Assembly: GCF_947507565.1 (NCBI RefSeq)
Contig: NC_089187.1
Location: forward strand, 2,170,001 to 2,234,000
DNA from: Oscarella lobularis
Taxonomy: Eukaryota > Porifera > Homoscleromorpha > Homosclerophorida > Oscarellidae
Reading direction: 5' to 3'
DNA length: 64,000 bases
This document shows positions 35,001 through 44,513 of the stretch, one piece after another. Position 1 is the stretch's first letter, and the number at the start of each line of letters is the position of its first letter. Made by a program: the position numbers and the translations under genes. The notes below the pieces were generated by a model. That model had not been told where the DNA came from and searched no databases. It saw only the letters and a list, made by a program, of their open reading frames with translations.

Positions 35001-37220
35001 CTGAATCCTGTAGTCAATGGTACGAGCTGAAGTAAGCTTCGCGAAAGCGACGGCGGAAACGCCGGGTGATGAGCCGGTTATAAAAGCAACTCGAACGCCA
35101 GAGTCTGGAGAAAGAAAAACATAAAAGAGAAATTAAATATTGCCGAATTGAGATTACTGTCAGAAAAGCTGTATTTCATTGCAGGCAGGGTCGTCTGAGC
35201 GAGAACCGTGGATGCGGCACTGAGCGACGATGTCGCCTAGGTAACCATAGAAGTAAAATCGGCTGCACAACTTCAAATAAAAAGTTTCAAACCTTTCCAG
35301 AGGTGAGAAGTTTGACATCAGGTGAGATGACTGCCGTTCGTGTGGCTTGACAAACGGACGGACTAATCTGGAGAAGAGCAAACGAGTTTACCCCAATACA
35401 ATTTTTGGCATCGATTGACGTGAATTACCTGGACATTTCCAACAGATTTGCCCGCTCCATCGCCAAAATTGACCGAGGTGAAGTTCGGATTGCCTGAAGA
35501 GAAATCATCTAAAGTGCACCTAAAGCAATAGCTCTCTTACAATTTGACATGACATTGAACCAGACACTGTTCAGCCCAGAGAAGTAGTATCGACCGACAG
35601 CAACAAATCCATTCATGCCTTTACTTGGAGCTTGGGATGGCGTGTAGACGGCCATAAAATCTACAACAAGATAGCGCAACAGTTCATAGATACAGCTACT
35701 GTATGAAGTGCAGGGTTCTGCCGAGATTTTTTATAATATACACGTGTATTATGTTGGAAGTAATACCCCACGAAAAATTTATAAAGTCGTGGTTACCTAG
35801 CTTTAGTTTAACAATCAATAGAAATGGCTTCATTCTTTATTTTTTAAGCCTTCGCAGTAACTAATGCAAGCTATGGGCCGACTCTGCTGCAGTAATTAAA
35901 AGTACTGGGAAACTGAGTTTTTACTTGTTAAGTCTGGCGGTAAAATGTAAAGGCCAGTTCCTTTGCCTATGATCTTTGAAGGCTTGCGTAAAGGACTTCC
36001 ATAGGCGTGGATTGGGCAAAGGGTCCCCCTTTGGGGATAAAAGCTTAGAGACTCGTCGTTTGACCGCCACGAGCTCAAAAAACGCGTCTTCTCGCGTAGA
36101 GAACTTTAAAAAAAATCAAAAATACCTGGAGAGGGCGTTTTTTCTTTCACGAGATTATAATTTTTTATGCTTGTCTCTAAAATCGTTTACTGAATGAAGC
36201 GGCCTTCTATACAGTACATTACGTTTTAGTAGTATGGGGCGGCGATAGGCGAGTGAGGGTCAGGGGATGCCGACCCACTGGTTGGCAGAACCCTGAAAGT
36301 GTCTCTTCTCAATTCTCACCTTGTCCATCAAGGAAACTTGAAAATGTAGCTCTGACGCTCGATACGGTGGCCGTAAATCGAGCCTTTCCTTCATAGATCG
36401 CTGCATACGTCAGAAGGGTGATGTCTCGATCATTAGAATAGGTCTAAGGATCCATTTCTTAATTTAAGACTTTCTGCGTATTTCATTTTCAACTCACCGT
36501 CAAATTTCCGCTTCGGGTATAAATTACGCCAATGGAATTTCCGACCAGCTGCGACCGAGTCGAATGCGTCGCCAACGACAACGTGTAAGTCCAGGATGCA
36601 TCAATGCCACGCCCGTCAATTCCATAATTCATTCTTGGCTTATCCCCCGACGTCGTAACGTAGCACGTAGCATACATAACTCCCGCGCGAGTCGACGAAA
36701 CCAAAGCCGCACTGAAAAGCCCTGGAATGCACAGCTCACGTGCAAGCAATGGAAGGGGCGTTACCCCATACCAGAAACATAGGGCAAGACGTTTTGCTCG
36801 CCAATAATTCCCTGTAGAAGAACGCCGGGCAGGCCGACGCGAACGCGCCAGCCGGTGACGCTTTTGATGCTCAATTGGACGTCGCTGAGAGACTGCAAAG
36901 CCTACGAGACGACGACGAAATCACGTGGTGAACGGAAGCCAGAATACATACAAACCGTTACTTACCCCGTTTCCGCTAAAAGTGACATTCCACTGCGTTG
37001 CCCCGGGCGCCGTCGAACCGAAGTCGGCCCACGCGACAGCGGCGGCCGTTTTGAGCGTGACGGCGACGACGACTCGATTATCGGTCGGATTGTGATAAAT
37101 CGTCGCGTAGCCGCCGTCGCCGGAAGCCGGATCGACGAGAAAGGCGCCGTAGCGATAGAGACGAGCGTGCGCCGGTGCCGCGATCGCGGCGACGACAGCG
37201 AGAACGGCGAGAAATTGCAT
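23081..37220 (-). CDS. giant single-pass membrane protein: CHRD repeats, cadherin, TSP1-like and Ig-like domains
   Basis: A gene of about 14 kb with dozens of exons and probably more than 3,000 residues. It starts at 37220 with signal peptide MQFLAVLAVVAAIAAPAHA. A long series of CHRD (chordin-type) repeats follows, between about 37.2 and 28 kb; clear ones include SHIHGPASDP...YINIHTDKHTAGALRGHL at about 33.1-33.4 kb, YDYxNVVTDDYPNGEVTG-like at 31.4 kb, and AHVHGQAEFYENAMP at 29.2 kb. The exon at 26178-27098 holds cadherin repeats with calcium motifs DLNDNDPYF and DVNDQPPVF. A thrombospondin type-1-like module (ATCSVTCGRGL) sits near 25.6-25.75 kb. Ig-like repeats of the DTxAP type lie at about 23.9-25.1 kb. 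A transmembrane helix (LVSAAWGLVLITLIIFIIV) is at about 23.47-23.53 kb. The cytoplasmic tail repeats a VGPE motif and has DPYEDL. It looks like an adhesion or matrix receptor; this combination is not one I know by name. I treat it as one gene because exon frames and splice signals run on, but two genes are possible. Confidence 0.7.
35690..36310. other. large intron of the CHRD/cadherin gene
   Basis: The longest intron of the giant gene, about 620 bases, between the exon ending TFSSFLDGQ and the exon starting DFMAVYTPSQ. It has open frames on both strands (for example 35896-36078 minus) but no recognised motif. Confidence 0.5.
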
Positions 37221-37713
37221 GGGTTGCGCTCTCTCGGCGTGCCAGTCGGCGTCTGGGCGTTGGTTCGCGATTTGCTGATAGCATGGTCGGGTGAGATCAC
37301 GTTCTTTTCGAGCTCCCCCGCGCGCTCGAGAATTTAGATAGGCGAAGACGGGTTTTGACGGCGATATGCGGTGCACTTGATTGGTTTCTGCTTGTGTTCT
37401 TGTCGGAAGAAGCCGTACACCGTTTCACACCGCCATTTTTGGATCAGTGTCCCGTTTTTCATTTATCCTGCGAGGCAATGCATTTTTTCTCGCCACGTGC
37501 GCCGAGCAAAAAAATGCAGTAGAAAAATTTCTATCTGCATTAAACTGCACTACGTGTAGAGCTGATTCTTTAGACTCGTGGTACCTAATCTACAAGGTGT
37601 CGGGGTTATGAGGCTAACAATTGATCTTTGCTATACAAAAGTCAAAGTTTCACGTACACTCACATTCAAAAGTCTATATACTACTAAAACGCTTCTCAAA
37701 AGAGTCTTTGTAC

Positions 37714-39056
37714 CTAAAGAGTCTTATACTTCTGGAAAAGGCTGTAGAGCACTCGAAGCGTCGCCTTCAGATCCTTATTGACGACCTGATCAGAGCGTGC
37801 CTTCGTCTTGGCAACGCCCTCTTCGCGCATCAGCCGAAAACCGAATTTCACGTTGGATAACTTTGCTTCATAGTTAACGGGCGCGAGACTATACTCACAC
37901 AGGGGCACAAAAAATCCTCCCAATATGCTCACAATTAGTATCAGCGAGACGCCGTCGTGAAAATCCTCCGCCAAATCGTCGACTTTTAAGCCAAAGTGAC
38001 CCAAATGACGATTGCAGAAATTCTTCAACGACGTCTGAACGACTCGAAGTTTTTCCGGCGCCGCTTCGAAGAGCGTGTCGAAGACGTCCGGCTCGGTCGA
38101 CGGCCATTCGCCGTCTTCGTCGGGAATCACTTCCTCGCCGGTCAACTCTTCGAGAAAGTCGCGATGAACGATCTTTCCCGCCTTTTCCTTTCGCACTTCG
38201 ATCACGCGCAGCTTGACGTGATGCGGAAGCGGGATCGGGCAGTGAAAGTGGCGTGCCAGTGCGATGAGGAGATGATAAATAGCAACGGGATCTTTGTTGT
38301 GAATCGAAGTCACCGTCCACTTGGGATTTCCAACGCGCAGAATGCGTGCCACTTCAGCAAGAACCTGAAACAGAGAAACATTAGAGAGACAGCGTCATAG
38401 TGATACTACTATTATCTTATACATATCCTAATGAAGTTCTATGTTTACCAATGGACCTTAGACTAGAGTCAGTAGAATGATATGAACCATCTATACATAA
38501 AATAGAGAACGTAGCTTAACCTAAGTGTTCACACAGGTACCCATCAATAAAAGCCACGAAACATTTCCCTTCGGCTTCCCCCGCCTAAAGACCCCTCACA
38601 AACCGCTTTGAGCTTGAGCCGCTGCATTTGCGTCGACAATCCGACGTGCGGCTGATTCTCGATCTTCACGCCGGCGAGTTCGTCGAGGAGCTCCGAGAGC
38701 ACTTGCCCGTCGAACAAATCGTCGACGATGCTGCGAACGATGATTCGACGATCGGCGAGCGCGACGTTGATCCAGTCCTGAAGGACGGCCGATAGGGCGA
38801 CGATTTCCGGCGCTTCGAGTGCGTGCGGACGAACGAGCGTGTGCCGATCGCCGACCTCCATCCACGCGACGGGGTTTTCCGCTGACGTGTCGTCGGCGGC
38901 GTTCACGGGCGCCGTCGGACGTTCGCGAACGCGCATCGCGCCTTTCGACTCTTCGTCGAGGAGTTTCACCTCGTCTTTCGGGTCGTCTCTCTTCTCGCGC
39001 TTTTTTGTTAGCGTCGCCGTTAGGAATTTGGCGTCTTCGGCTACTCTATCGGCCAT
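37714..39056 (-). CDS. PARVA: alpha-parvin (actopaxin) family protein
   Basis: Focal-adhesion protein of the ILK-PINCH-parvin complex that links integrins to actin. Two exons: 38604-39056 and 37714-38364, phase 0, together 367 residues (human alpha-parvin has 372). The N-terminus has the acidic/basic linker (KLLDEESKGAMRVRERP). CH1 reads LQDWINVALADRRIIVRSIV, DDLFDGQVLSELLDELAGVK, then PKWTVTSIHNKDPVAIYHLL. CH2 reads FCNRHLGHFGLKVDDLAEDF, HDGVSLILIVSILGGFFVPL, and ends ATLRVLYSLFQKYKTL. The two-CH architecture is complete. Its ATG is 113 bases from the ATG of the plus-strand CW/PWWP gene, so the promoter is shared. Confidence 0.95.
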
Positions 39057-39169
39057 TGTTTCTCGACGAAGAGGAAACGAAGCGACGTGGTCTAGGGCTC
39101 TAGGTTCCCGGATAGGATGTGCACAAGCATGAAAGAATCCAGTCATAAAGCCGATCGACTCGCTGAAAT

Positions 39170-39531
39170 ATGGAAGACAGTTCGCAAGCGTTGTCCTGCA
39201 GTCAAATAACGCTGACCCAAGACTGTTTTCGCCAAGATTTGACTTCCATCGACGAGTCGCGCTTCTACGTGCAATGCCACCATTCGAATTGCCTCAAATG
39301 GCGTCGATTGAATCGCGAGAACTTCGCCGCGCTCCAAGACGACACCGAATGGGATTGCACGATGAACGACGATCCGAAATTCAACCGATGCGACGTTCCC
39401 GAGGAGAAAATCGTTACGCAGCCGGGAGAATTTCTCATATTCAGCCCGTTTCCCGCCGGAGAACTGGTCTACGTAAAATGGACGAAAAAAGGATTATTGT
39501 AAATAAATAAATAAATAAATAAATAAATGAA

Positions 39532-39569
<38 letters not shown>

Positions 39570-40354
39570 TTAATAATTCACTTTAATTTTTTAGTTGGCC
39601 TGCTCTGATATGCCCGGATGCCAAGGGAACTTTCAAAGTGGTGACGCGAAATGACGACTGCGATACCGTTCACTATCACGTTCGGTTTCTCGGATCGTCG
39701 CGAGAGCACGCTTGGATCGACGTCAATGACATCGAATCGTACGGCGCCGGTCGATCTCCGTCAATGGACGTCATCAAATCGCATCCCAAGAGTCTCATGC
39801 ATCAATACCAGCAGGCATATTTGGCCGCCGAAGAGATGGCGACGAAAAGTCGCGAGGAAAACTTGGAGGCATTTACGGTTCCATGCGAAGTCGACGCTGT
39901 GGTTAGGGAGTGCGTTGAAGGCAGCGAAGGTAGAGAATCTCTTAGTAATTGCATATGCAAGAGGTCTACTTAGTTAGCTGGAGGAGATACTTATTGTAAT
40001 ACTTCTATAGAGTTTCTTCATCTAAGTTCCTCCTCTTCCTCGCCTGATGACGTGCTGAGAAAGAAAAGCCGGCGACAGCGGCCTCGTTTCCCGTCCTCGT
40101 CCGGAAAACGGAGACAGTCTAAGACATCGGAGTCGGTCGCCAGTTCTTCTCCTACTCTGTTCGACAGCGAGACGATGAAGACGATGAAGCGGACTGGCGA
40201 TCCGCTTCTCGACGAGTCTTTGACCTTCTACGAAGAACTCAAACGTCAGCAGTCATATGTGCACTTTTCTTTCTCTGTCAACGTACACGAATTCGTTATA
40301 GGTGACTTTGGCGATTTCATGCAGTCCCAAGACGCGAGCACTCGTGAAGAGTAG
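39170..40354 (+). CDS. ZCWPW1: zinc finger CW-type and PWWP domain protein (ZCWPW-like)
   Basis: A chromatin reader of 335 residues in three exons: 39170-39498, 39595-39929 and 40011-40354. The CW zinc finger is clear (VQCHHSNCLKWRRL, then WDCTMNDDPKFNRCDVPEE, with its four cysteines), a module that binds methylated H3K4. It is followed by a PWWP-type domain starting ELVYVKWTKKG and continuing LFWPALICPDAKGTFKVV into the second exon. The C-terminus is serine-rich and basic. In vertebrates ZCWPW1 reads PRDM9-made H3K4me3/H3K36me3 in meiosis; whether this applies here is unknown. The last 100 bases may contain a 44-base intron, but the unspliced frame (GDFGDFMQSQD) looks coding. Confidence 0.82.
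39499..39567. repeat. AAAT-type microsatellite in intron 1 of the CW/PWWP gene
   Basis: About 17 near-perfect copies of the tetranucleotide AAAT fill most of this 96-base intron and begin inside the splice donor itself (GTAAATAAAT). Confidence 0.95.
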
Positions 40355-40424
40355 ATAGAACACACTGCCTTGTATACTCGTGTCTGTATTCTATGCTTTG
40401 TGTAGTGTAGTGTAAAACCATCTC

Positions 40425-40485
40425 GCGTATTTATCAAAGACATAGCATCGCAGAGAGATTTGACCCATGCCTCGTCATTAGCCAC
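40425..40485 (-). promoter_or_regulatory. SECIS-like element in the 3' UTR of selenoprotein gene 1
   Basis: On the minus strand the stem is anchored by ATGA (complement of 40475-40478) and TTTGAT (complement of 40433-40438). In between are GGCATGG pairing with CTATGTC and GTC pairing with GAT, with AAA at the start of the apical loop, 13 bases after ATGA. This is the eukaryotic SECIS pattern: non-canonical ATGA/GA quartet, 12-13 bp helix, apical AAA. It begins about 40 bases after the stop codon. The second gene has the same element with compensating G-U changes. Confidence 0.75.
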
Positions 40486-40518
40486 GATGTGCGACGGTTT
40501 CACTGTTGAAGTTTTTAA

Positions 40519-41297
40519 CTACTTCTCGGCAACGCCATACTTTGACGGCTCTTTCATCTCTTCCGTACTTCCGCTCAGCCTCGCCTGGATGATATCCCAC
40601 ACTTCCTTTGGATTCGGTCTGCCCGTTGCTCCTTGAAGATTCGACTAAAAAAAGGCTCGTATAGGAATTTCTGCATCCCTCTTCTCTCTCCTAATTATAG
40701 TATCTGTACCACGTCTGCACGAACAGCCCAAGAATATAGCACTTTCCTTTCTCTGCTGAGGGCAATCACGCCTAGGAATACAATGTTACTACTGTATTTT
40801 TTTCTGTAGATGGTGATCTTTTTTAGGTAACCTGGCTGAGCCATTTTATGAGAATATCCTTTTCTGTTCACCATTTCCAACTCACCCCATCCTTTCTCTT
40901 TCACAAAATGCCGCAATTTATTTTCTGGATCGCCGTACACCGTGTAATTCAAGCCCCAAGCCTTCTCCGCTTTCTCCGCTTCTATGGGCGTCTGCGACGT
41001 GAGGCCATAAATCGCCACATCCGCCGCCTTCATGTCCTCGAGGAGGGCATTCAAGTCGCGGAGATAGCGCTATTAGAAAAAGAAAACATTCCATCATGAT
41101 ACTGATAGGGTCATTCGACTCCCCCTCATCTCAGTTGACTTCACCTTGCAGAAGGGTCACCAGAATCCTCGATAGAAGACGACGATCGTGCCCGCGGACG
41201 CATCTAGTGCCTTGTCGAACCAGGAGAGAATGTCGAATTCCTCGTACTCGCCTGAACCATTAGTCGAGTCTGCTGTCAAGTCGCCAGGAGCAGTCAT
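40519..41297 (-). CDS. peroxiredoxin-like selenoprotein, copy 1 (in-frame TGA read as Sec)
   Basis: A thioredoxin-fold, AhpC/TSA-related protein of 192 residues. Four exons: 41145-41297, 40832-41069, 40710-40771, 40519-40644. Exon 1 reads FDILSWFDKALDASAGTIVV then FYRGFW-TGA-PFCK. The TGA (41157-41159) falls exactly where relatives have the first cysteine of the redox motif CPxC (YRGFWCPYC in the usual family), so it most likely encodes selenocysteine in a U-x-x-C site. The frame stays open and homologous on both sides of the TGA and across all exons: GDPENKLRHFVKEKGW, SHKMAQPGVIALS, GATGRPNPKEVWDII. It ends at a TAG (40519-40521). A SECIS-like hairpin follows. Likely function: thiol/peroxide redox enzyme. 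An ordinary gene finder would stop at the TGA or skip exon 1. Confidence 0.85.
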
Positions 41298-41504
41298 ACT
41301 CTAATACCGAGAACAATTAATAAGTCAGAGCGAAAGCAGAGAAGAGAAACACAGCAGAAGAGATAAGGGTTTGGCCGAACGCATGCTCTGTCTGGTACTG
41401 CTCAAATAACACGTCTGTTACCATTAGATTGGCTGGTTGATTAATTAGTTTATCTCGGTGCAAACAGGCTAGAGAGTAGACCCGTCAATGCATGAAACCA
41501 CATC

Positions 41505-41578
41505 GTGCGTATTTATTCATCAAAGACATAGGCGTCACAAAGAATGATTTGACCCACGCCTTATCATTAATCACGAAT
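41505..41578 (-). promoter_or_regulatory. SECIS-like element in the 3' UTR of selenoprotein gene 2
   Basis: Minus-strand ATGA (complement of 41564-41567), GGCGTGG pairing with CTATGTC, GTC AAA at the apical loop, and TTTGATG (complement of 41518-41524). The spacing is the same as in gene 1. The A-to-G change in the 5' strand (GGCATGG to GGCGTGG) keeps pairing as G-U, and the bases next to the quartet change from CGA to TAA while still facing TTT. It starts about 90 bases after the stop. Confidence 0.75.
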
Positions 41579-41657
41579 CATCGTAGTTTCTCTGCATTTT
41601 CACCACAGTGCAACACACCACAAGTACCAGAGTGTACCAGTGTTCTCGGCGGCGCAT

Positions 41658-42420
41658 TTACAATTTGAATAAGCCATAATACGAAGGCTCTTTCATCTTT
41701 TCCGTGCTCCCACTCAATTTCGCCTTGATTATCTCCCACACGTCCTTGGGATTCGGTCTCCCAGTTGCACCATAAAGATTTGTCTAAAAGACACTATCAC
41801 TAACGCAGAAAGCCCAGACAAGCTAAACCAACCAATCCAGAACGTATTGCCCAGGAAAAGAGAACATCTCTGTTCTTACTGAGAGCAATCAAGCCTGCGA
41901 TCAAAACTTTTAACATACATATGCCAATACAATATATATTTTTCCTAACCGGGCTGAGCCATTTTGTGAGGGTAGCTCTTCTTTGCCGTCAATTCCAAAT
42001 CAACCCAACCCTTCTCCTTCAGAAACGCTTGCAATCGATTTTCCGGATCACCGTACAATTTGAATTTCAAGCCCCATTCCTTCTCGGCTTTATCCGCCTC
42101 CTTTTGCGATTGCGCCGTTACCCCGTAGATCGAAACGTCCGCGGCTTTCATGTCGTCGAAAAGAGCGTTCAGATCTTTGAGGTAACGCTGATCGGATGCG
42201 AAAGATATTAATTACATTTCCAAAACGCCTACCGAGGATGAGTCATGCAGAATGACTCATCTAATTGCCTTACTTTGCAATAGGGTCACCAAAACCCGCG
42301 ATAGTAAACGACGATCGTGCCCGCCGAGCTATCCACCGTCTTGTCAAACCACGACAGTATGTCGAAGTCGTTGGGGGACTCTGCGGGCGCGTCTGCAGCA
42401 GGAGTTTCTGCAGTGGCCAT
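41658..42420 (-). CDS. peroxiredoxin-like selenoprotein, copy 2 (in-frame TGA read as Sec)
   Basis: Tandem paralogue of the gene at 40519, with 190 residues and identical exon phases and lengths for exons 2-4 (238, 62, 126 bases): 42274-42420, 41950-42187, 41833-41894, 41658-41783. Exon 1 starts MATAETPAADAPAESPNDF and contains YYRGFW-TGA-PYCK with the TGA at 42286-42288. Downstream: RYLKDLNALFDDMKAADVSI, GDPENRLQAFLKEKGW, HKMAQPGLIALS, GATGRPNPKDVWEII, ending in a TAA. Two independent copies keeping an in-frame TGA at the same redox position, in otherwise intact genes, argue strongly against pseudogenes. The ATG lies 135 bases from that of VPS33B on the other strand. Confidence 0.85.
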
Positions 42421-42555
42421 TGGATACGGATGCGACTTGAAGAAACGAACGTAGCAGTCAAGAGAGAAGATCGCGAATGAGAAAGCGCGTGCTCAAGTTG
42501 ATTATCTATTTGTTTTGGTCGCGTGACATCTGCGACTGCCCGTACGCGTACCATC

Positions 42556-44289
42556 ATGTCTGCGTTCGACGTCGGTCGGCTTCGCATGGAAGCGCGACAC
42601 GACTTCGTCGACGTCCTGAAGAAGATTCCCGGCCCGAAGGATCTCTTCATCGACCCGGAACTCATGAAACCGCTCAATCACGTCGCAGGCGCGGCGTTCA
42701 TACGCGAACAGGGCGTCGAAAAGATGTACAAACTCGAAGGAACGAGCCCAGCGCAAGCAACAAACAGCCGAATCTACCTAGCCCGATCCGAAATCGATCG
42801 CTGCCGAACGCTCGCCGCTCACATCAAAAAGAACAACGATCCCAGTTGGAAAACTCTCGTCGCCTTCGTACCCCGGAAGACAGCAGCCTGCGAAACGTAT
42901 CTCGAAGAAGAAGGCCTCTACGGTCGCATCCAAACGACCGAATGGCACTTAGATTTGATTCCGATCGACGACGATTTGCTCTCGCTCGAACTCAAGTCGT
43001 TTTACCGTCGCGTTTTCGTCGATCGAGACCAAACGTGGCTTCACGACGTCGCCTTTAGCCTCACGAAAATCCAGCAGCTTTTCGGTCCCATATCGACGTT
43101 CTACGCCGTCGGCGAAATGTCGAAGAAAATCGATCGAATGGTTGACGTCATGACGTCGGGCATGAAATTTTTCGACAGTACCGGAAAATCGTTCGACACC
43201 GTCATTCTCGTCGATCGGAAGTGCGATTTGGTCACGCCTCTTTGCTCCCAAGTCGTCTACCAGGGCGTCGTCGACGACGTTTTCCGCGTCGAGAGCGGAT
43301 TCGTCGATTTTTCCGATCAGGCGATAACCGGTAAAACGGGTACGGTGACGTTGCAGATGAACGCGACGTCGGATCCGATTTTCGCCGAAATTCGCGATCG
43401 GCACTTCAGCAGCGTCTCGGCGCATCTCGGTCGACGCGTACGCGAGCTCGACTCGTCGTACAAACGCGGCAAGGGCGCCTCGTCGGTCGACGACATGCGC
43501 TCGTTCGTCAAGGAACTCGGCGGTCTGAAGCAACAGCATCGCGCCCTCGCGCTCCACATCGGCGCATGCGAGGCCATCGGCAAGCGCAAGAGCGACGAGA
43601 ACTTTGAACGCGTTCTCGCCACCGAACACGCGCTCGTGGAGAACGCCGACGAGCGCCGATGCGTCGACTATATCGAGGAGATGATTCAGCGGCAGGTTAG
43701 TGCGGTTACCGAGCTTCGGCTTCTGTGTCTCTATTCGCAAACGGTGGGCGGGCTAAAATCGAAAGTCGTCGATTCGTTTCGACGGCTCTTTCTCCATAGT
43801 CACGGCTACGAGCACATGTTGACTTTTTATAATCTGAAACGAGCCGGGTTGCTTCTCGAGGGAAGCAGCGGCGCTACGAAAGCGTATAGTGCTCTGAAAC
43901 GAAAACTCCAGCTCGTGCCGCGATTGAGCGATCAGTACGACTTGAACGAGCCGACTGATATGGGATACGTTTTTAGTGGCGCGTACACGCCGATAAGTTG
44001 TCGCGTTGTCGAGTCGGTGCTGCGGCATTTGGGATGGCTCGGCTTGGAGGAGGTGACCCGGTATATGCCCGGCGGGGTTTCGGCTCGAACTGCGCGCGAG
44101 GGGGCTGCCGCTGGAGGCGGCGGCGGGCTTAAAACTGTTCTCGTGTTTTTTGTCGGTGGATGCACCTACTCGGAGGTGTCCGCTTTGAGGTTCTTGGGCT
44201 CGCGGATGAAGATTAGGTTTGTGATTGCTACGACGAATGTAGTGAGAGCTGAATCTTTTATTTCGGCCAATTTTCATAATCGCAAGTAG
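42556..44289 (+). CDS. VPS33B: VPS33B, Sec1/Munc18-family vesicle tethering protein
   Basis: A 577-residue SM protein without introns in a window where most genes have them. It matches VPS33B rather than VPS33A: PGPKDLFIDPELMKPLNHVA, ACETYLEEEGLYG, ILVDRKCDLVTPLCSQVVYQ, VDDVFRVESGFVDF, ELGGLKQQHRALALHIGACE, HMLTFYNLKRAGLL, then FSGAYTPISCRVVESVL and VFFVGGCTYSEVSALRFLG. With VIPAS39 (CHEVI complex) it acts in late-endosome and lysosome-related-organelle trafficking. It lacks the roughly 35-residue insert that vertebrate VPS33B has after the RRAGLL motif. I start at the ATG at 42556; a GTG-initiated extension is not credible in an animal. Confidence 0.93.
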   Translation: MSAFDVGRLRMEARHDFVDVLKKIPGPKDLFIDPELMKPLNHVAGAAFIREQGVEKMYKLEGTSPAQATNSRIYLARSEIDRCRTLAAHIKKNNDPSWKTLVAFVPRKTAACETYLEEEGLYGRIQTTEWHLDLIPIDDDLLSLELKSFYRRVFVDRDQTWLHDVAFSLTKIQQLFGPISTFYAVGEMSKKIDRMVDVMTSGMKFFDSTGKSFDTVILVDRKCDLVTPLCSQVVYQGVVDDVFRVESGFVDFSDQAITGKTGTVTLQMNATSDPIFAEIRDRHFSSVSAHLGRRVRELDSSYKRGKGASSVDDMRSFVKELGGLKQQHRALALHIGACEAIGKRKSDENFERVLATEHALVENADERRCVDYIEEMIQRQVSAVTELRLLCLYSQTVGGLKSKVVDSFRRLFLHSHGYEHMLTFYNLKRAGLLLEGSSGATKAYSALKRKLQLVPRLSDQYDLNEPTDMGYVFSGAYTPISCRVVESVLRHLGWLGLEEVTRYMPGGVSARTAREGAAAGGGGGLKTVLVFFVGGCTYSEVSALRFLGSRMKIRFVIATTNVVRAESFISANFHNRK

Positions 44290-44513
44290 TCGCGGCTCCC
44301 GTTTTTTGCCAACGCTGTTTGAATGCAAGCCTCTTCGCGGTTCTACACCCGTTTATGTATATGATGAGTCGTAGTGGCGTTCACACCGATTTTGCACAAG
44401 CAGACTCAGACGTTTTGACGCGACGAAACATGAACAGTCCACGTACTAAAGTGGCGTACCGCGTAGTATCTACTGAGTTCCCAGTATGCAGCAGTCGCAA
44501 TTTCTCATTCGGT

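Noticed and set aside
35896-36078. 60-residue minus-strand frame in the large intron of the receptor gene
   Set aside because: No motif, no splice-site support and no match to the neighbouring exon frames.
40519-42420. Two pseudogenes broken by TGA
   Set aside because: Both copies have the same TGA at the redox-Cys position, all other codons and splice sites are intact, and both have SECIS-like hairpins. Selenocysteine explains this better.
42949-43740. 263-residue minus-strand open frame
   Set aside because: It is antisense to VPS33B. The GC-rich codon pattern of the real gene keeps this frame open, and it has no motif.
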